This document shows positions 31,303 through 34,900 of a DNA stretch of 34,900 nt, piece after piece; positions within the stretch are counted from its first letter, which is position 1, and every line of letters begins with the position of its first letter. Below the pieces are notes generated by a model that saw nothing but the letters and a program-made list of their open reading frames with translations, ran no database searches and was not told where the DNA came from. A program made the translations under genes and the position numbers. Location: contig JAFGSJ010000122.1 in the NCBI GenBank assembly GCA_016934675.1, forward strand, positions 1 through 34,900, read 5' to 3'. Source of the stretch: a bacterium (GTDB taxonomy: Bacteria; CSSED10-310; JAFGSJ01).

Positions 31303-32631
31303 CTAGTTGGGTAATAAGACGAAGAGACGCAGGTCCATGACATTTGTGCCTGTTCTGCCCGTGATTATCAGATCATCAAGCGCCTGAAAGAAGTGGTACG
31401 AATCGAAGGTGCCCAGCGCATTATGCACATCGAGTCCCCGCTCGCAGGCCCTGCTCAGAGAAAGTCCATCGGCGATTGCGCCGGCCGCTTCACTGTTACC
31501 GTCAATTCCATCCGTCCCGATACTGGCAGCGACCAAGGGTAATCCGGCAATTTCCGGGACCAGTTCCAGCACGAAATGCTGATTGCGTCCGCCCTGGCCC
31601 GGTCCGGTCACTTTAAGTGTGGCTTCACCGCCCGATACAAACAAAAACGGCCCGCTTTGCCGGCTGTGTGACTCACGATAACGGAACAACTCGGTCAGGT
31701 GCGCCCTTGCCAACTCAGAGACCGGACCCTGTTCCAGGCCCATCAGCCTGATCGGTTGATATCCCATTGAACCGGCCTGATCGAGTACTTCCCGAACGGC
31801 TGTTTCATTGCTAGCGATAATCGTGTTGCGCACGTTTTGAAAAAGGTCCGCCCGGGGCGCGGCACGCTTCGAGGACGCCTGCTCGAGATAGGTCACCAGC
31901 GGAAAAGGCAGGTTTTGGGGCAGGCCATATTTCCTGACGATCTCGAACACATCCCCGATGCTCGACCGGTCATCGGCCGTGGGACCGGAGCCGATCATCT
32001 CCACCGGATCACCGATGACATCGGAAATGATCAGGGTCAGGACCCTTCGCGGATACAGCAGACGGGCCAATCCACCACCAGCCAGCACGGAACAGTGCTT
32101 TCTGATCGTGTTGATCTCATGTATCGGTGCGCCACTCAGGACAATCTCCCGATTGAGCCTGCGGATATGGTCGAAACTGAACGGTGGAACGGGTGAAGTC
32201 ATCAGGACCGAAGCACCTCCCGAAATCAGGACGATAACATCGGTCTCGGGACCGGACGACCGGATGGTCTTGATCATCCGTTGAACGCCACTTGCACCAT
32301 TTTCATCGGGTAGGGGATGTCCGCCTTGAAAATACGTTATCGTCCCATATTCATGGTTTGAAGCATTCTCGGGGCCTATAATGACCCCGCTGACCGGTCG
32401 ATGGTCAAGTCGGGCCATAAGGCCCGCAGTCATGCCAGTGACTGCTTTACCAGCGCCCAACACCAGCACAGGACGATCGTTTGGACCGAAATAACTCAGA
32501 TAAAAATCGGGCTCGCCGGCCTGTAACTCATCGAGATACTGACGGACCAAGCGGGTCGGTTCCACGGCCTCGATTGCTTTTTTGATCAGAGAGAGGACAT
32601 CTCTTCGCCCTCTTTGATAGTCAGGATACAC
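31303..32631 (-). CDS. Glycerate 2-kinase (MOFRL/TtuD-GckA family)
   Basis: 442 residues. Two-domain glycerate 2-kinase: an N-terminal DUF4147 domain with VLGAGKAVTGM, ISGGASVLM, HCSVLAGGGLA and SDVIGDPVEMIGSGPT, and a C-terminal MOFRL domain with GGEATLKVTGPGQGGRNQH and SIGTDGIDGNSEAAGA. It phosphorylates D-glycerate to 2-phosphoglycerate with ATP, feeding glycolysis from serine-cycle, glyoxylate or sugar-acid breakdown. The start is GTG (32631-32629) with AAGGAG 9 bases upstream. It is convergent with the GT2-radical SAM gene (23 bases apart, no evident terminator) and divergent from a CheY-like gene. No other glycerate-pathway gene is nearby. Confidence 0.93.
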   Translation of the reverse strand: MYPDYQRGRRDVLSLIKKAIEAVEPTRLVRQYLDELQAGEPDFYLSYFGPNDRPVLVLGAGKAVTGMTAGLMARLDHRPVSGVIIGPENASNHEYGTITYFQGGHPLPDENGASGVQRMIKTIRSSGPETDVIVLISGGASVLMTSPVPPFSFDHIRRLNREIVLSGAPIHEINTIRKHCSVLAGGGLARLLYPRRVLTLIISDVIGDPVEMIGSGPTADDRSSIGDVFEIVRKYGLPQNLPFPLVTYLEQASSKRAAPRADLFQNVRNTIIASNETAVREVLDQAGSMGYQPIRLMGLEQGPVSELARAHLTELFRYRESHSRQSGPFLFVSGGEATLKVTGPGQGGRNQHFVLELVPEIAGLPLVAASIGTDGIDGNSEAAGAIADGLSLSRACERGLDVHNALGTFDSYHFFQALDDLIITGRTGTNVMDLRLFVLLPN

Positions 32632-32728
32632 TCGGATACTCCTTATTTCGTGTGATAATTGATCGTTCCACCCTCAAGTGTATTAAGAAACACATGCGGT
32701 GTCAATTCAGTTCGAGGCACTCTTGTTC

Positions 32729-32757
32729 TTGACCAAGCCGGAAAAAACAGTTATAAT
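32729..32757 (+). promoter_or_regulatory. Near-consensus sigma-70 promoter of the CheY-like gene
   Basis: TTGACC (32729-32734), a 17-base spacer and a perfect TATAAT (32752-32757). The start near 32764 leaves a 14-base leader, barely enough for AAAGGTG. One of the best promoters in the window, so strong constitutive expression is likely. Confidence 0.85.
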
Positions 32758-32777
32758 GGGACAACAAAAGGTGAATT

Positions 32778-33140
32778 ATGAAGAAAATCCTGGTAATCGA
32801 AGACGATCTCAGCCTGCTCGAGCTCGAAAAGGCCATTCTGGAAGACCTCTACGCCGTGTTGACCGCCGAAAATGGCGAACAGGCTCTGCAACTTATCCAA
32901 AAGGACAAACCCGACCTTATCATTCTCGATCTGATGATGCCGATCATGGATGGTTACCAGTTCTGCGAAGAGATCAAAAAGCACAAGGAACTTACAAAGA
33001 TTCCCCTGGTCATGGTCACAGCCAAGAACAAGCGAGAAGATATGGAGATTGGTTACCTTTCCGGGGCCCAGGCCTATATTTTCAAACCGTTTACAGCTAA
33101 TGATCTCCTGAAAGTCACCGAATTGCTGCTCGAGGATTGA
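32778..33140 (+). CDS. Single-domain CheY-like response regulator
   Basis: 120 residues, a single receiver domain with every key residue: acidic pocket D9/D10, phosphoacceptor D51 in LDLMMPIMDG, switch T81 and K103 in FKP. No output domain, so it acts by binding a partner (flagellar motor, histidine kinase, phosphorelay or other). AAAGGTG precedes the ATG by 5 bases and a near-consensus promoter lies directly upstream. It is monocistronic: the convergent ComF-like gene ends 5 bases after its stop. No chemotaxis genes are nearby, so motility is not implied. Confidence 0.93.
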   Translation: MKKILVIEDDLSLLELEKAILEDLYAVLTAENGEQALQLIQKDKPDLIILDLMMPIMDGYQFCEEIKKHKELTKIPLVMVTAKNKREDMEIGYLSGAQAYIFKPFTANDLLKVTELLLED

Positions 33141-33145
33141 GCCGA

Positions 33146-33946
33146 TTAAAAGGTCACCCGGGCAACAGTGAAAACCCTGACCGGACCGCTCCCCTTCTCT
33201 CTCAATATCAGGGCGCATTCATTCAAGGTGGACCCGGTGGTCATGACATCATCAATCAGAAGGATGGGGCGCTCTCTGATCCGCATGATCTTTCGGACCT
33301 TGAAAGCACCGGCGATATTTTTCATTCGGGCCGAGGCATCTCCGGATTGGGGCGGAGTATTCCTGTGCCTGATTAAAACATCGGTCCGGAATTCCAGTCC
33401 CAGGGACCGGGCAAACATGCCGGCCAGATATGCCGATTGATTGAAACCACGCCCCAGAAAACGGCCCCAATGCAGCGGGACCGGAATGACCAGCTCGTTC
33501 TCGATCCGGGGCATCTGACGGGGGAATTGTTCGAGCAGCAGGGCCAGTAAGGGCTTGAGACAAGATATATTCCGACCGTGTTTCAGGGCCAGGATCGCCG
33601 CCCTGACCGGACTGGTGCGGTTATATATCGCCGCGGACCGGGCCAGACAATACCAGGGCCGGATATCACGACATGAAGAACATAAGAACAAATCCGCCAT
33701 CTCCTCTGCCAAATGGTGCGGATCGTCCTTCAGGGCCGGCATGGGTACGCCACAGCAATGACAGACCCAGGATGGCAGGACCCTGATCAGTGACCAACAC
33801 TCGGGACAAATCGGGCTCCGTGCCCAGGTCCTGACCATGTTCCCACACCCGGGACACAGTACCGGATAGACAAGATCAAGTACCGTTCGTGACAATGAAA
33901 GCACATGTCGGTTCGAAACCGGTCCGTCCATCCGACCTGACTTCAT
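33146..33946 (-). CDS. ComF-family phosphoribosyltransferase-like protein
   Basis: 266 residues. The N-terminal double zinc ribbon has CPGC (C31, C34), CPEC (C47, C50), CHCCG (C62, C64, C65) and CSSC. A type I phosphoribosyltransferase fold follows, with the PRPP loop ILLIDDVMTTGST (~231-243), VIPVPLHWGR and RGFNQSAYLA. In Gram-positives ComFC serves DNA uptake for competence; Gram-negative relatives (GntX-like) have less certain roles. The ATG at 33946 was preferred over a TTG 33 bases upstream; the ribosome-binding site (GGGA) is modest, and Met at 33931 is also possible. It follows a tiny cysteine protein closely, so the two may share a transcript. Confidence 0.9.
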   Translation of the reverse strand: MKSGRMDGPVSNRHVLSLSRTVLDLVYPVLCPGCGNMVRTWARSPICPECWSLIRVLPSWVCHCCGVPMPALKDDPHHLAEEMADLFLCSSCRDIRPWYCLARSAAIYNRTSPVRAAILALKHGRNISCLKPLLALLLEQFPRQMPRIENELVIPVPLHWGRFLGRGFNQSAYLAGMFARSLGLEFRTDVLIRHRNTPPQSGDASARMKNIAGAFKVRKIMRIRERPILLIDDVMTTGSTLNECALILREKGSGPVRVFTVARVTF

Positions 33947-33985
33947 CCGCTGATCCCGCTTTCCTGGTGATAGATACAACCACGA

Positions 33986-34144
33986 TTATCGTGAACACTG
34001 GATTGCAATATTTGTCCTCTGCTTGCACTTGGGGCATCTAAAACTGCTGCGATAGGTCGCTCCCGGTGAGAGGTAGGTCGTGCTGGTGCCTGGCAACACA
34101 TAACCACAATTGCATTTTTTAAGGATGAATACCGTGTTTTTCAT
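33986..34144 (-). CDS. Small cysteine-pair (zinc-ribbon-like) protein
   Basis: A 52-residue frame with CNCG near the start (C11, C13) and CPKC near the end (C37, C40), plus a last Cys at 50. The paired cysteines look like a minimal zinc ribbon. AGGAAGG stands 6 bases before the ATG (34144-34142); an ATG two codons earlier has no spacing from that site. A plausible promoter (34211-34239) and a leader hairpin lie upstream, and comF-like follows after ~40 bases. No known family was recognised. Coding status rests on the ribosome-binding site, the cysteine pairs and the context. Confidence 0.6.
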   Translation of the reverse strand: MKNTVFILKKCNCGYVLPGTSTTYLSPGATYRSSFRCPKCKQRTNIAIQCSR

Positions 34145-34181
34145 ACACATCCTTCCTGCTTAATGTCACCATGAATCACTG

Positions 34182-34199
34182 CTGTCCAAAACAGGACAG
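34182..34199. repeat. Hairpin in the leader of the small cysteine protein
   Basis: CTGTCC, a 6-base loop and GGACAG form a perfect 6-bp stem ~40 bases before the small gene and just after its candidate promoter. Possible regulatory hairpin. Confidence 0.4.
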
Positions 34200-34210
34200 A
34201 CTTGGCTACT

Positions 34211-34239
34211 ATGATATTAAAAAATCACTGTTTTAGCAA
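34211..34239 (-). promoter_or_regulatory. Candidate promoter of the small cysteine protein and comF-like gene
   Basis: Minus strand TTGCTA (34239-34234), a 17-base A/T-rich spacer and TATCAT (34216-34211). The leader to the ATG at 34144 would be ~60 bases and contain the 34182-34199 hairpin. Confidence 0.5.
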
Positions 34240-34368
34240 AGTGAAAATCATTTTTTCAAAATGCACTCGTAGCAGGAGGCGGATCTCCGGTTGATTCTTG
34301 TGAGGGACAATGAAGAATCTTGCTCGTATCTATCCTCTTTTGCAGCGCTACGCACTTGAATTGGAAAA

Positions 34369-34536
34369 ATGACCTGTAGCTTCTGTGAAATCGGTGGTGC
34401 TTTTCGTTTCATTAATCAACGTGGGCAACTATGTTCTGTGGAAGAGCTCGAAAGCGATTGCGATAGCGATCCCGAATCCGGTACGTCTTTCGAAATCAAT
34501 CCCGCCATCATGGTCGGTCTCGTTTTGTTGAAATGA
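34369..34536 (+). CDS. Doubtful small ORF with N-terminal CxxC
   Basis: A 55-residue frame opening MTCSFCEIGG, with later single cysteines and an Asp/Glu/Ser-rich middle (SVEELESDCDSDPESG). The ATG overlaps the stop of a 20-residue frame. Only GGAAA precedes it. The CxxC hints at a metal site, but composition and lack of a good start make coding doubtful. Confidence 0.25.
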   Translation: MTCSFCEIGGAFRFINQRGQLCSVEELESDCDSDPESGTSFEINPAIMVGLVLLK

Positions 34537-34581
34537 TTCGTATTCTTCAAATCCTCTCTTGGACAAGAGTGACGATACAGC

Positions 34582-34900
34582 ATGAAATTCAATCCAAACG
34601 CGATCAAGCAAAAACAGCGGACCGGGCAGTACGGTCGACATAGTCATCTGGCAGTGTGGCCCGGAGTTGATTTTGGTGCTTTCAGGAGATGGCATTCGTA
34701 TCTTCGCGTGAATCGGTCCCGGACGACTGGGACGAGCCGTCTGGGTCGGGAGTATTCTTTTCCAGCCGGAGCCTTGGCGGAAGCAGAAGCTTTTCCGTAC
34801 TGGTACGGTTTGGTCCGCCTTTGCCCAAGGGGCTTCGGCGCGACATCCTTCGCTAATTGGAGGACAAAGAAGCTCAGGACAGGCAGGACATACGACTCGC
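34582..34900 (+). CDS. Doubtful partial ORF running off the window edge
   Basis: From an ATG at 34582 (in-frame TGA at 34570) the frame stays open for 106 codons to the window end. The product is Arg/Gly/Ser/Trp-rich with no recognised domain, no signal peptide and no clear ribosome-binding site. The opposite strand is also largely open here. It could be the start of a real gene continuing to the right, or chance. Confidence 0.2.
   Translation, partial: MKFNPNAIKQKQRTGQYGRHSHLAVWPGVDFGAFRRWHSYLRVNRSRTTGTSRLGREYSFPAGALAEAEAFPYWYGLVRLCPRGFGATSFANWRTKKLRTGRTYDS

Larger units (their letters stand above)
34240..34900. other. Right-edge stretch without a convincing gene
   Basis: About 660 bases with no recognisable family. 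Three weak plus-strand frames are present: a 20-residue frame from ATG 34310 that overlaps (ATGA) a 55-residue frame at 34369-34536, and a frame from ATG 34582 that stays open to the window edge. Minus-strand frames of 60-90 residues also exist across 34416-34695. Long open frames on both strands with odd Arg/Ser/Ala-rich composition suggest non-coding or decayed DNA rather than genes. Confidence 0.5.

Noticed and set aside
33146..33946. Inferring natural competence from the ComF-like gene.
   Set aside because: ComF-like proteins occur in many non-competent Gram-negatives and no other competence gene is present.

Overview
This window looks like chromosomal DNA of a Gram-negative, probably environmental bacterium. 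It carries a TonB-dependent outer-membrane receptor, a heptose-bisphosphate phosphatase of LPS synthesis, a PpiD-like periplasmic foldase, a lipoprotein sugar-binding protein, a bactofilin and a very long TPR protein. Together with a sigma-54 promoter and moderate GC this fits Desulfobacterota/Deltaproteobacteria or a related lineage, but no rRNA or other taxonomic marker is present, so that placement is inference. There is no phage, insertion sequence, CRISPR array or plasmid function; it reads as core and semi-accessory chromosome.

Layout. 187-4318 (minus) is a tightly overlapping operon: a helicase fused to an exonuclease (MrfA-MrfB-like), a YkgJ-type cysteine-cluster protein and a rhomboid protease. 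4519-10450 (plus) holds an ArsB/NhaD-type ion transporter, a tandem receiver-domain protein, and two permeases plus the binding lipoprotein of a carbohydrate ABC importer that lacks its own ATPase gene. 10535-17264 (minus) holds two secreted calcium-loop proteins (one behind a good sigma-54 promoter with an upstream inverted-repeat site), a HAD hydrolase, a TonB-dependent receptor, and a B12-binding radical SAM protein coupled to a nitroreductase.

17510-22601 (plus) is a stress/envelope operon: a RelA-like (p)ppGpp synthetase whose frame is split by one in-frame TAA, then SppA, a Yip1-like membrane protein and a PpiD-like foldase. gmhB (minus) converges on it. 23501-31279 (plus) holds the giant TPR/acidic-repeat protein, tRNA-Gly(CCC), a bactofilin starting only 23 bases after the tRNA, FolE2, and a glycosyltransferase-2/radical-SAM-SPASM fusion. 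31303-33946 holds glycerate 2-kinase (minus), a CheY-like protein (plus, near-consensus promoter) and a ComF-like phosphoribosyltransferase (minus). A 52-residue cysteine-pair protein follows, and the last ~750 bases contain only weak or partial frames.

The points most worth a second look are the split RelA-like gene, the GT2-radical SAM fusion, the one-polypeptide MrfA-MrfB enzyme, and the sigma-54-controlled secreted calcium-loop proteins.
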